From NCBI GenBank assembly GCA_934463175.1, contig CAKSIW010000002.1, forward strand, positions 28,431 through 92,430: DNA of 64,000 bases, given 5' to 3'. Shown piece after piece: positions 43,824 through 55,426 of the stretch. Numbering within the stretch: position 1 is the first letter of the stretch; every line of letters starts with the position of its first letter. The stretch is from an uncultured Clostridia bacterium (GTDB lineage: Bacteria > Bacillota > Clostridia > Monoglobales > Monoglobaceae). The notes beneath the pieces were generated by a model. The model saw only the letters and a program-made list of their open reading frames with translations. It had not been told where the DNA came from and searched no databases. The position numbers and the translations under genes are program-made.

Positions 43824-46178
43824 TTATTCGCCGATTGCACGGATAAGAAATGTCACAATCTGACCGCGGCTGCATATTTCGGACGGTGAGAACTCATTCT
43901 CCGAGGTTCCGCTCGTCACCCCGTTTTCAACAGCCCATGCAACCGCACCCGCATATTCCGAGGTCTGCGGAACATCATTAAATTTCCCTGTTGCTGCTGC
44001 CTCGGGCGCGTCCGCATTCTTCCAGAGATATGTCACCGTTGATGAACGTGTGCACGGGGTATCGCCGCCGAATACACTTCCCGAAACCATGCCCTTCTCG
44101 CTTGCCCATATCGCCGCATCATAATAATAATCGTCAAGGCTGACATCACTGAACGGATTTGCCGCAGTTGCCTTCGGTGCTCCCACTGCACGCCACAGGA
44201 ACGTCAGAATCTGAGCGCGTGTGCAGGTGTCATTCGGCGAGAATGTTGTTGCGGTTGTTCCTGTTGTTATGTTTCTGTCAACCGCCCATTTCACGGCATT
44301 TTCAAAATAGTCTCCTGCCTTTACATCAACGAACGGTGTGCTGCCGCCCGTCGGCTGAACAGCTGTATCGGTTTTTCCGCCCCCTATTGTGAACACAACC
44401 GACACATTCGACCGAAGATTCATTTGATAGCCTCCGTCAACCTTTTTCAGTGCTTCAACAGAAATCGGCAGATATGATTCCATTCCGTCGCTTGTTCTGC
44501 ATATCACATATTCCTTCACCATTTCGTCCTCGTCCTCAAAGTTCATTGTGCCTGCGCTGGTGGTGACAGACGTAATCGGATTTTTCCAGATTGCAAAAAT
44601 CTGCACCGAGCTGGTGAGGTCATTTCCGACACCGATATAATCATATTCCGGCTTCAGGATATTTGCTCTGTGTCCCGGGCTGTTCATCCATAAATTCATT
44701 GCCTGTTCTGCCGTATTGTGACCGGGCGTACACTGGTTGATGTTTTCTCCGAATCCACTGGGCTTGAATGACGCGTCAACCGCAGTTTTAAATGCCGTTC
44801 CGTCGGGACGCGTGTGCGAGAAGCTTTCTCCGATTTCTTTTTCACGTATATCACATGCCTCCTGAAGCGGCTTCACCATGCTCAGCAGGGTGTCTCCGAC
44901 CTTTGCACGCTCAACGTTTGTTTTCGCCAGAATATCCCACTCCACTCTGTTGAGTGAAAATAAATTACTCGGCATTTTTCTCACAATCTGCGGAATTTCC
45001 TCCTGCACTCTTATTTCACGGGTTTCCTCGCCGAGAGTCATCACCAGATAACCGATAATCTCTCCCGCCTCGTCCACCGTTGCATTTTTCTTTGTGAAAT
45101 TATCCTTCCATGCAACGGTTGAGCCGTTCTTCACTGCACCGCGCGCTGTCTCAAGCATTTGTTCTTTTGTGACCCTGTTGGTATATGCAATTTCACTGAT
45201 CGCATGACTCACCGCAGACCTGTCCTCATCAATCTTGGCTGAGTTCTCGGTCACAACCAATTCCACGGTTTTTCCCAGCGGCATTGCCGTTTTTTCTGCG
45301 TCACAGCTGAGCCGCAGTGTTGCGGAAACCGTTCCGGTGACAGTTGTGCTTGCCTTCACGATTGAAATGTCGGAATCCGTCATTTCGAGCTCAACATTGC
45401 TGCCGCTTGGCAACGCTGCTTTCGCCATTTTCAGAATATCATCCTTGGTTGTGTCATTTGAAACATCAAAATCAGCCCATGCGTCATTGATTGCTCTCTT
45501 TGCCGCCTCGATTTCCTGTTTCGGCGAATCGCTCGCAAGCTTCTGTATCGTCCATGTGTAGCTGTATGTACCGCTTTCGCCTTCATCTGTCTCCACTGTG
45601 TATTTGATTGCCAGCTTTCCCGTCTGTTCCTTTGTTGACTCGGTCAGACTGAAGCTGTCAAGTGTCACCTCTGCGCCCTTGGGGCAGCCGTCCCATATCG
45701 TGTCCGAAACATCTCTCTCGGTTGTTGAGTTGGTTGCCTTCATTTCGGCAAACGCAGCTTCAAGCGACTTTTTCGCCTCTGCCGCAGTCACTGCACCTGT
45801 GCTTGCTGTGCCGCCGCCAAGCGCGGGGATTTCCTTTTTGACTTCAAAACCGACCTCTCCGTCATCCTGGCTCAGAATAACCTCTGCCTTGACAGAGCCT
45901 GCCTTTGTCTCTGTTGCACGCGTCACCCTAAAATTCTGCATTATAAAGCTTGCACCATACATCTCATCTGTGGAATAGCTGCACTCGCTCATGAGCATTG
46001 ACTGAAATTCGTCATATGTTATGTCGTTGGTAATTTCCATATCCTCCAGTGCAGCAAGAATTGCCTCTTGGTTTTTCTCCATTGCGGTCTGCGCGTCCTT
46101 CTCGATTATAAAGCCTGCCGAAACCGTGCTGCAAAGCATCAGCGCCGCCGCAGTGACCGCCGCAAAAAACTTCTTCAT
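43824..46178 (-). CDS. Secreted CAP-domain and S-layer homology protein
   Basis: A 784-residue exported protein with signal peptide MKKFFAAVTAAALMLCSTVS. Four copies of the ~85-residue domain seen in the neighbouring SLH protein follow (roughly 30-115, 125-205, 215-305, 305-395). A CAP/SCP-like domain comes next (LNRVEWDILAKTNVERAKVG ... SFSHTRPDGTAF ... GENINQ ... MNLWMNSPGHRANIL ... IFAIWKNP), then a linker and three SLH repeats near the end. CAP domains in bacteria occur in surface and spore proteins; roles are mostly unproven. The gene is 44 bases after the DUF2207 gene and is probably co-transcribed with it. Confidence 0.88.
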   Translation of the reverse strand: MKKFFAAVTAAALMLCSTVSAGFIIEKDAQTAMEKNQEAILAALEDMEITNDITYDEFQSMLMSECSYSTDEMYGASFIMQNFRVTRATETKAGSVKAEVILSQDDGEVGFEVKKEIPALGGGTASTGAVTAAEAKKSLEAAFAEMKATNSTTERDVSDTIWDGCPKGAEVTLDSFSLTESTKEQTGKLAIKYTVETDEGESGTYSYTWTIQKLASDSPKQEIEAAKRAINDAWADFDVSNDTTKDDILKMAKAALPSGSNVELEMTDSDISIVKASTTVTGTVSATLRLSCDAEKTAMPLGKTVELVVTENSAKIDEDRSAVSHAISEIAYTNRVTKEQMLETARGAVKNGSTVAWKDNFTKKNATVDEAGEIIGYLVMTLGEETREIRVQEEIPQIVRKMPSNLFSLNRVEWDILAKTNVERAKVGDTLLSMVKPLQEACDIREKEIGESFSHTRPDGTAFKTAVDASFKPSGFGENINQCTPGHNTAEQAMNLWMNSPGHRANILKPEYDYIGVGNDLTSSVQIFAIWKNPITSVTTSAGTMNFEDEDEMVKEYVICRTSDGMESYLPISVEALKKVDGGYQMNLRSNVSVVFTIGGGKTDTAVQPTGGSTPFVDVKAGDYFENAVKWAVDRNITTGTTATTFSPNDTCTRAQILTFLWRAVGAPKATAANPFSDVSLDDYYYDAAIWASEKGMVSGSVFGGDTPCTRSSTVTYLWKNADAPEAAATGKFNDVPQTSEYAGAVAWAVENGVTSGTSENEFSPSEICSRGQIVTFLIRAIGE

Positions 46179-46221
46179 ATCTATTCTCTCCTTTTAAATT
46201 ATGATCAGCTGATTCATTTTC

Positions 46222-47874
46222 CTACCGAGAGCCGCCGCCGTAACCGCCGCCCGAGAAACCGCCTCCGCCGCCGATTGACGAATGACCGCCCATTCCCTCG
46301 CTTCGCGCCTCCTGCTCCGCTCTCACAGCTCCGCCGTATATGCTTCGGTAATAGCTGTGTGCAATGATGACCTGACGGTTATAATCCTCCAGCTCCGGAA
46401 TCCTGTCGGGATATACGCGCTCCAGCTGTTTCATCACCTTGTCAGCAATGCCGAAAAGTGCCGCATATACCATATAATCCTGCCATATTATCGTTTCCTT
46501 TATCTCTCTTTCGGCAATCAGCGAGAAATCCTCAAGATATTTTTTCAGTCCGACAACTTCACCAAGCATTTTTCTGCCGTTCACGCTCAGATCCTTTATC
46601 CGCCGTCCTGCCGCGCCCAGATATCCGCCGCATGAAGCAAATTTTGCTCTGCCGCTCTCCTTGGCACTGTCAATGAAACCGTTCACAGATTTCGGATTGG
46701 CATATCCGTAATTTTCAAGCTCCTTCTCCTGAAGCACCCCGTCCGCACCTGCCGCGGCTGAAATGAGAGTATAAAGGCTTCGTTCAATGTCGGTGTCGGG
46801 TTCTCTCACAAGTCTCAGGTTGACCGACTGCTTCACCTTTCCGAAAACGCCTGTGCTTTCATCGGTCTGCGTTTCAAGACAGCCTTTGTTTATCATTGAA
46901 AGCAAAAGCGCACCGATTATCAGACTGTCACTGCCCGACACTCCGAAATCCCTCGCGAGAAAGTGTGAAATTTCAATTCTGCCGTCGCACGGCGTATCTC
47001 TGAAATAGTTTGCATTCCTGCAAAATTCCTTTATTTCTCTCCGCCGACGCACAATCAGAAAGATTATCAGAACAAGGACAGCAAACAATATGAAAAGAAC
47101 CGCAAAGCCTATGATGATTTCAAGCAGGCTTGCCTCATCATCATAGCCATAGTCACTGCCCTCAAATGCCGCATTTTTCACGTCTTCAAACGACTGCGGC
47201 AAAACGGTTTCCGGCGAAATAATGCCATGTTCAAGCTGAAGCATGACAATCATTGAATTGTCGCCCTCCAGCGGTGCCGTGGTATATGCCGACACTCCGC
47301 CGTCCAGAAATTCAATCTCGCCGTCATAGCCAAATGCCCATATTGCTGCATTTTCCTCATTAAGCTCCGTGCCGTTTTGCATGGTTATCCTGATTTTCCC
47401 GTCTGTCGGAAAGGTTGACATTCCTCGGTTGATGAGCATGAAATTTGTTCCGTCAAAGTCGGAATAGCCCTTAATGAAATCCGCCACGGTGTATTCTATT
47501 GCATAGCTCTTTTCACCGTAGTTCGATATTCCGAAGCACAGCTCAACGCCATCTTCAGTCTCGTTTATTCCGCATTTTCTCTTTTTTTCGTCAAAGCCTG
47601 CGTCAATGTCCCAGTTTTCGGTGAAAATATATTCACCCTCGCTGTCCGAAACACGAAAATCCGAAATTTCAATGCCATCGGTCGCAATCGGGATATAGTT
47701 TTCCGTTCCTTCATCAAATGTGCCGTGCCAGTTCTGAATAATCCGCGCACTTCCGTCATCACAGAGCGTCACGGAAATGTCAATTTCCGAGACATTGTTT
47801 TCCGCATACACCGCACAGAAGGTCAGAGCAAGTGCAAGCAGCGCAATGACTGCCGCTCTCTTTAAACGTTTCAT
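46222..47874 (-). CDS. DUF2207 membrane protein
   Basis: A ~550-residue membrane protein. The signal/anchor (LKRAAVIALLALALTFCAVYA) is followed by an extracellular DUF2207 domain (VSEIDISVTLCDDGSARIIQNW). A central membrane helix lies in ADEASLLEIIIGFAVLFILFAVLVLII or thereabouts (~255-285). The cytoplasmic part ends in a glycine/serine-rich tail (GGGGGFSGGGYGGG), typical of the family. The gene starts 12 bases after lemA; ATG at 47874 follows GAGGAG. The LemA/DUF2207 pairing is common. Its biochemical role is unknown, with envelope stress or vesicle functions only proposed in other bacteria. Confidence 0.88.
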   Translation of the reverse strand: MKRLKRAAVIALLALALTFCAVYAENNVSEIDISVTLCDDGSARIIQNWHGTFDEGTENYIPIATDGIEISDFRVSDSEGEYIFTENWDIDAGFDEKKRKCGINETEDGVELCFGISNYGEKSYAIEYTVADFIKGYSDFDGTNFMLINRGMSTFPTDGKIRITMQNGTELNEENAAIWAFGYDGEIEFLDGGVSAYTTAPLEGDNSMIVMLQLEHGIISPETVLPQSFEDVKNAAFEGSDYGYDDEASLLEIIIGFAVLFILFAVLVLIIFLIVRRRREIKEFCRNANYFRDTPCDGRIEISHFLARDFGVSGSDSLIIGALLLSMINKGCLETQTDESTGVFGKVKQSVNLRLVREPDTDIERSLYTLISAAAGADGVLQEKELENYGYANPKSVNGFIDSAKESGRAKFASCGGYLGAAGRRIKDLSVNGRKMLGEVVGLKKYLEDFSLIAEREIKETIIWQDYMVYAALFGIADKVMKQLERVYPDRIPELEDYNRQVIIAHSYYRSIYGGAVRAEQEARSEGMGGHSSIGGGGGFSGGGYGGGSR

Positions 47875-47885
47875 GCCGTCTCTCC

Positions 47886-48428
47886 TCATTTCATATTCGG
47901 CATGTCAGCCTTGCTGTCATTAGCCTCCAGATAGTCGCGGCTTGTGATGTGGAGCAGCCCTGCCGCAATTGACGTCGGGAACATGCGTATTGCACGGTTA
48001 AGCTTTGTCACGCTGTCATTATATATCAGGCGCGACTGTCTGACCATTTTTTCATATTCATTCACGCTGTCCATTGTCTTTATGTAGTTCTCATTTGCCT
48101 TCAGGTCGGGATAGCTCTCGGCAACAGCCATAATTTTGCCCATCGCCTCTGTCAGAATGTTCTCCTGCCTGTTGACCTCTGCCGCAGTGCTTTTCGCCGT
48201 GATTCCCGCACGCATTTTGATTGTTTCGGACAAGGTTTTATACTCATGCTCCGCATATCCCTTTGTCAAATCAAGAAGCGCCGTCAGAGCGTCCCAGCGC
48301 GATGACAGCTGAACCCCAATCTGGCTCATGGCGTTGTTGATGTTTTCGTCCATTGCAACAAGCCTTCTCTGAGTTGAAATGAACCACAGAAAAATCACCG
48401 CAATGATTACAATAACTGCAATTGTCAT
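47886..48428 (-). CDS. lemA: LemA family protein
   Basis: A 180-residue membrane-anchored LemA protein. The N-terminal helix (IAVIVIIAVIFLWFIS) is followed by the long helical bundle with the family motif NNAMSQIGVQLSSRWDALTALLDLTKGYAEHE and the C-terminal VTKLNRAIRMFPTSI. It is the first gene of a lemA-DUF2207 (and possibly CAP-SLH) operon, with its own promoter. Its function is unknown although the family is widespread. Confidence 0.92.
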   Translation of the reverse strand: MTIAVIVIIAVIFLWFISTQRRLVAMDENINNAMSQIGVQLSSRWDALTALLDLTKGYAEHEYKTLSETIKMRAGITAKSTAAEVNRQENILTEAMGKIMAVAESYPDLKANENYIKTMDSVNEYEKMVRQSRLIYNDSVTKLNRAIRMFPTSIAAGLLHITSRDYLEANDSKADMPNMK

Positions 48429-48460
48429 AAAATTCCCTCCATAATTAATGCTTTAAACAC

Positions 48461-48489
48461 ATTATATTATTTTTGATTCCTGCTTTCAA
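48461..48489 (-). promoter_or_regulatory. Promoter of the lemA operon
   Basis: Minus-strand TTGAAA (48484-48489), a 17-base spacer and perfect TATAAT (48461-48466). Confidence 0.75.
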
Positions 48490-48530
48490 TATATTTCGCA
48501 TAACTTGCACAAAAATGTCATAAAACGCAC

Positions 48531-49799
48531 TCAGTTCTGCATTGTCGCATATACGCAGAATTCTCCGCCGTCATCGGTTATCTTCAGGAATCCTCCGTTT
48601 TTCTTCAGAATCTCGCCCGCACTCAGAAGTCCCAGACCGGAGCCTCCCGGCTTTGTTGTCATATATCCGCCGTCCGCACCTTTCTTTATTTCGGAATCGT
48701 AGTCGTTTTTTATGCTCAGTGAAAGCTGTCGGTTCAGCGCACGGATTTCAATGCAAACAAACCGCTTTGCCGCATATATGCTGTTTTCCAAAAGATTTGA
48801 AAGCATTACGCAAAACTCCGCCTCATCACACAAAAGTCGGTCGGGCATTTTTATCCGCGTTGAAAACTCAACCTCTTTCTTTTTTGCTTTGAGAAAATAT
48901 TCCGTCAGAACCGCGTTGATAACGCTGTTTTCACAAAAGCACACCCTGCTTTTTTCGTCTATCTCATTCATTTCGGACGAAAGCAGCTCCTTTGCACGCT
49001 GCACATCGCCGCAGCTCAGATAGCCGAGCAGAACCGAGTCACGGTGCTTGGCGTCATGACGGAAAATCCTCTCCGACTCCGACCTGTGCCTGTATGCCTC
49101 ATACTGCTTTTTCTGAAGTGCAATCTGATCCTTCATGCTCTGTGCAAGCCGTTCCCTTTTCATCAGACTGTATGCGGTTTTGAAGGAATAGAAAATCAGA
49201 ATATAAACAAAAATCATCAGAACATGTATTGCGGTCAGGATTGAATGCATTGCCGCCGCATTTGTAAAATTCGCGTAATTATAGTTCACAAGCGCAATCA
49301 GCATTGCAAACAGCATCGGAATGAACGAAAAGACCCACCAGTTCACCTCAACGCTCTCCATGAGCTGACGATGCGCCTTTTTCAGAACCCTGTTATACAG
49401 CACAAAATATATGCACAGCAGCACAGCCCTGAAAGCCGTGCGAAACACACTGCTTTGGTATGTATATTCGTTCACAAATGCGGAAAAATTTGCAATGACT
49501 TCATATACATTAATCCACAGCCAGAAATTGAAAACCGTTTGGGAAACCTTGTCACTCGTGATTGCAAGAATTAGTGCAAAATACGGAAGAGCGATTGTGA
49601 AAAGCATGATTCTTTCAAACGATTCTGCGCCGTATCTCACAATAATATAAGAATTCAGCGCAAGGCAAAACACTGTGACCGCCGCAAAGCAGCCGTATGC
49701 TTTGTTGGACGAAAGACGGTAGCTCATCATTGAATAGCCGTCAATCGTGCATATGAAAAGCGTCACAAAAAGCGGCATAATTTTTTCAATACTGCTCAT
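48531..49799 (-). CDS. GHKL sensor histidine kinase (AgrC/CitA-like group)
   Basis: A 422-residue sensor kinase. The first ~215 residues contain about six membrane helices. A coiled linker leads to the phosphoacceptor motif FRHDAKHRDSVLLG, where the histidine of RHD is the likely site. The ATPase domain shows NLLENSIYAAKR (N box) and KPGGSGLGLLSAGEIL (G box). Multi-pass sensors of this type detect peptides or envelope signals. There is no adjacent autoinducer peptide gene that I can see. The start overlaps the stop of the LytTR regulator in ATGA, and the two form a two-component system. Confidence 0.9.
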   Translation of the reverse strand: MSSIEKIMPLFVTLFICTIDGYSMMSYRLSSNKAYGCFAAVTVFCLALNSYIIVRYGAESFERIMLFTIALPYFALILAITSDKVSQTVFNFWLWINVYEVIANFSAFVNEYTYQSSVFRTAFRAVLLCIYFVLYNRVLKKAHRQLMESVEVNWWVFSFIPMLFAMLIALVNYNYANFTNAAAMHSILTAIHVLMIFVYILIFYSFKTAYSLMKRERLAQSMKDQIALQKKQYEAYRHRSESERIFRHDAKHRDSVLLGYLSCGDVQRAKELLSSEMNEIDEKSRVCFCENSVINAVLTEYFLKAKKKEVEFSTRIKMPDRLLCDEAEFCVMLSNLLENSIYAAKRFVCIEIRALNRQLSLSIKNDYDSEIKKGADGGYMTTKPGGSGLGLLSAGEILKKNGGFLKITDDGGEFCVYATMQN

Positions 49800-50500
49800 T
49801 GCTGCACCTCCGATGAAAACACATAGTCAAAATATGCCTTTTTTGCACTTTGAATGTATGTCCGTGAAATTTTAATCGCCTTGCCGCCCGTGAGATGGAA
49901 GGTGTCGCCGTCAATGCTGTTGATGTGTTCAATATTCACAAGATAGCTCTTGTGGCAGCGGCAGAAGCCGTGTCCGAGGAGATAGCTCTCAAAATCCGTC
50001 AGCTTTCCCGAAATCTCAATTTCGCGGTTCTCGGACAGCGTGAAAATCACCTTGCGCAGATTGCTTTCAAGGCACTGTATGTTTTGCAGAGGAATTTTCG
50101 TTTCCGTACCCGAATATGTGACCGTCAGAAAATCCTTTTGCTTCTTCCTCATAAAAAACCTTCTCATGCACGCACGGAGCTGTTCCGTGTCAATCGGCTT
50201 GAGAAGATAGTCAAAGGCAAGCACGCGGTAGCTCTGCACACCGAACTCCGAGGTATCCGAGAGAAACACAACAGGTGTCTCCGTGTCCGTGATCCGCAGC
50301 TTTGCCGCAGTCTCCATTCCGCCAAGCTTTGGCATGATTATGTCAAGAATAATCAAATCATAGTGCAGCAGTGCATGGCGTCTCAAAAGTTCTCCGCCGT
50401 CGTCAAATTCATCAGCGGAAAACTCCCTTATGACGGAATGGAGCGCCTCAATCACCTTTTTTCTTTCTTCCTTCAAATCATCGCAAACCGCAATTCTCAT
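49796..50500 (-). CDS. LytTR-family response regulator
   Basis: A 234-residue response regulator. The receiver domain begins MRIAVCDDLKEERKKVIEAL, has the phosphoacceptor aspartate in YDLIILDIIMP (about D53) and VVFLSDTSEFGVQSY. The C-terminal LytTR DNA-binding domain is seen as LQNIQCLESNLRKVIFTLS and GHGFCRCHKSYLVNIEHINS. The ATG at 50500 is preceded by AAAAGGA; a TTG three codons upstream is less likely. It is upstream of its partner kinase. LytTR proteins usually control virulence, bacteriocin or envelope genes, and the local SLH/lemA genes could be targets, which is speculative. Confidence 0.92.
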   Translation of the reverse strand: MRIAVCDDLKEERKKVIEALHSVIREFSADEFDDGGELLRRHALLHYDLIILDIIMPKLGGMETAAKLRITDTETPVVFLSDTSEFGVQSYRVLAFDYLLKPIDTEQLRACMRRFFMRKKQKDFLTVTYSGTETKIPLQNIQCLESNLRKVIFTLSENREIEISGKLTDFESYLLGHGFCRCHKSYLVNIEHINSIDGDTFHLTGGKAIKISRTYIQSAKKAYFDYVFSSEVQQ

Positions 50501-50548
50501 ATATTTCAAATCCTTTTCCGCCGTACGCGGTATATTTCTTCATTATTA

Positions 50549-50577
50549 AGTATACCACGTCCTAACTGCAAAATCAA
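50549..50577 (-). promoter_or_regulatory. Promoter of the LytTR/GHKL pair
   Basis: Minus-strand TTGATT (50572-50577), a 17-base spacer and TATACT (50549-50554). GGTATA and TATACC half-sites flank the start region at about 50529-50556, a possible operator. Confidence 0.65.
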
Positions 50578-50597
50578 CCTTTTTGTTTCGTCAGAAA

Positions 50598-51410
50598 TCA
50601 GCTTCCGAGCAGCTGTCTGCGGTATTCCGTCGGTGTCACGCCGACCTCACGGCGAAACACCTGCGAAAAATAGCTTCCGCTCCCGAAACCGCATCGCCGC
50701 CCGACTTCAAGACAGCTCATTTCCCTGTGCTCCACAATATATTCCTTTGCCTTCTGCACCCTCAGACGGTTTATATACTCAAACGGTCTCATTCCCGTAT
50801 ACAGCCGAAAACTGCGGCACAAATGCTCCTCCGACACGCCGCATACCTCCGCAAGGCAGGCAAGCGAAAGCTCTCCCGAAAAGTTCTTGCCGATGTATCT
50901 CATGCAGTCACTCATTCTGTTCTTCAGCGCATATGCCGCAGCACCCTCCTCTGAAACGCACTCGCGCAGCTCAAGAAGCAATCCGTAGATGAGCATACTG
51001 CTCATGCGGTGCCAGTCCGCCGAATCCTTATACCCCATCAGCTCATCGAACCTCTGCATGAAATCAAAGCCTGACGGCAAAGTCAGAACACAAGCCCCCA
51101 CATCGAAAAGCGATGCCGCCGCCCAGCCGCCGAAGGTTATCCATGCCGTCCGCCATTCGCCGCCGCACATGGAATAGTCATGCGGTGTGTTCGGCGGCAG
51201 ACAAAAAAGGGTTCCGTTCGGAATTTCAAAGCTCCTTCCGAAAATTCTTCCCTCACCCGACCCGCGCTCGGTATACAGGAGCTGATAGTCGGCAATTCCG
51301 TCGGGACGGAATGTGTGCCGTTCCTCCGCCGTCACTCCTATTGTCGAAATATAAAGAGGCATTGCCTCATCTCTCTTTGTCAGCACGGGGTTGAAAAGTG
51401 TTGTTTTCAT
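50598..51410 (-). CDS. AraC family regulator (araC-3)
   Basis: A ~270-residue AraC-type regulator. The N-terminal domain (residues ~1-155) is a cupin-like effector-binding part (YTERGSGEGRIFGRSFEIPN, PPNTPHDYSMCGGEW). The C-terminal helix-turn-helix units are LACLAEVCGVSEEHLCRSFR and LEVGRRCGFGSGSYFSQVF, ending VGVTPTEYRRQLLGS. ATG at 51410 follows AAGGTG; a GTG three codons upstream is less likely. It is divergent from lacZ, with back-to-back promoters, and most likely regulates it. Confidence 0.88.
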   Translation of the reverse strand: MKTTLFNPVLTKRDEAMPLYISTIGVTAEERHTFRPDGIADYQLLYTERGSGEGRIFGRSFEIPNGTLFCLPPNTPHDYSMCGGEWRTAWITFGGWAAASLFDVGACVLTLPSGFDFMQRFDELMGYKDSADWHRMSSMLIYGLLLELRECVSEEGAAAYALKNRMSDCMRYIGKNFSGELSLACLAEVCGVSEEHLCRSFRLYTGMRPFEYINRLRVQKAKEYIVEHREMSCLEVGRRCGFGSGSYFSQVFRREVGVTPTEYRRQLLGS

Positions 51411-51461
51411 TTTGCTCACCTTAATGTCAATATTTTTATATGTTTTATCAAAATATTATTC

Positions 51462-51517
51462 TTGAATATGCGCTGTTCTCGTGTTACAATATTATCATAA
51501 AATTAATAAAATGTCAA
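51462..51517. promoter_or_regulatory. Overlapping divergent promoters, araC-3 / lacZ
   Basis: On the plus strand TTGAAT (51462-51467), 17 bases and TACAAT (51485-51490) serve lacZ. On the minus strand TTGACA (51512-51517), 17 bases and TAATAT (51489-51494) serve araC-3. The two -10 elements overlap by 2 bases, so only one can be occupied at a time. Confidence 0.8.
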
Positions 51518-51543
51518 CAATTTGACAAATGAAAGGAAGATGA

Positions 51544-54390
<2,847 letters not shown>

Positions 54391-54395
54391 CAAAG

Positions 54396-54422
54396 CAAAA
54401 GCACGGCAAAGCCGTGCTTTTG
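54396..54422. terminator. Bidirectional terminator between lacZ and the DUF11 gene
   Basis: AAAAGCACGGC and GCCGTGCTTTT form a perfect stem with an AAA loop, starting 5 bases after the lacZ stop and ending 4 bases before the DUF11 stop. Confidence 0.9.
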
Positions 54423-54425
54423 TTA

Positions 54426-55277
54426 TTATATTGTTCCTTTCACCGTCAGAACGCTGACGCCCGGAGTCACAACAATTCTTCCTGTTTCCGAATCCTGAGC
54501 AAATGTTGCCGCAGGTACGGTTATTTGTCCCAAAACCGTGCGGAACTCGCCGCTTGTCTCGTCATAGGTGTATTCCGTGCCCTCTGTCCATGCTTCGTCA
54601 TTAAAAGTCACCGTGATGTCCGAAAGTGCAGGGTCGAAATCATCGGAAACCGCAACACCGTCCGCCGCAGTGACCGCAGCACTGCCCGTGTTCTGAATTA
54701 TAAAGGTATAGGTCAGCTCGCCGCACGCCGTCACCGCCTCGGGCGATACAAACTTCGTAATTGAAAGGTCGGGGGCAGACAGTGCATTCACCGTCTCCGA
54801 CGCTTCAACCTCGCCTGCACATTCACTCTCCGTGCGTGCAGTGTTTGTGATTGCTCCGTCTGCGTCAAGCGGTGCATATTCGTTCGCTCTCACCGCATAA
54901 ATCAGCATTGCATTTCCGCCTGCCGGCACTGTGATTCCCTCAAATGTCAGAGGCGGTCCCGCATTCACCGTCGGCGCAGTCTGAAGCACGCCGTTTTCAT
55001 AGTAGCGCACCGAGCCTGCCACATAGGTCAGCGGATAGAGCGTTCTCTCACCAAAGGTATATGCGCCAAGATTATCCGTCACATCAATTCCCGTCATCGC
55101 CGCAGTTCCCGTATTTGTTACGCTGATAACATAAGTTATTTCTCCGTTTGCGGTGTAGGTGTCGGACACCGCATTTTTTGTTATGCTCAAAACCTCCAGC
55201 AGATTTCCGCTGACGGTGTTTGAATTTATGGTGTTTCCGTTATAGGTCAGGGTTGCCTGATTGTTAAATGCTGCCAT
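54426..55277 (-). CDS. DUF11-repeat protein
   Basis: A 283-residue protein with two repeats of the DUF11 beta-sandwich type. The first includes LEVLSITKNAVSDTYTANGE ... ITYVISVTNTGTAAMTGIDVTDNLG, the second SAPDLSITKFVSPEAVTACGE ... LTYTFIIQNTGSAAVTA. DUF11 domains are known from secreted and surface proteins. This one has no signal peptide, no anchor and no SLH motif. It begins MAAFNNQATLTYNGNTINSN, so it may be a spore or phage-like structural protein, or leave the cell by an unusual route. Start codon follows GAAAGGATTGAGACTTT. The function is unknown. Confidence 0.75.
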   Translation of the reverse strand: MAAFNNQATLTYNGNTINSNTVSGNLLEVLSITKNAVSDTYTANGEITYVISVTNTGTAAMTGIDVTDNLGAYTFGERTLYPLTYVAGSVRYYENGVLQTAPTVNAGPPLTFEGITVPAGGNAMLIYAVRANEYAPLDADGAITNTARTESECAGEVEASETVNALSAPDLSITKFVSPEAVTACGELTYTFIIQNTGSAAVTAADGVAVSDDFDPALSDITVTFNDEAWTEGTEYTYDETSGEFRTVLGQITVPAATFAQDSETGRIVVTPGVSVLTVKGTI

Positions 55278-55352
55278 AAAGTCTCAATCCTTTCATAATA
55301 TAGAAAAGGGATTCCCCTTCTGATTTATATTATGCGGACTGTCCTTTTTATG

Positions 55353-55426
55353 TTAACCCGATATTAACTGTCCGAACCCGATTTTAAGATGCGGGTTCGG
55401 ATAACTGGATAACTAATGTCAGGTTA
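55353..55426. repeat. Dispersed imperfect palindrome, copy 2
   Basis: A 74-base element, TTAACCCGATATTAACTG at one end and AACTAATGTCAGGTTA at the other, with CCGAACCCG and CGGGTTCGG in its centre. It occupies the gap between the DUF11 start and the hslO end. The last TTA forms the hslO stop codon, as copy 1 does for mreC. Confidence 0.75.
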
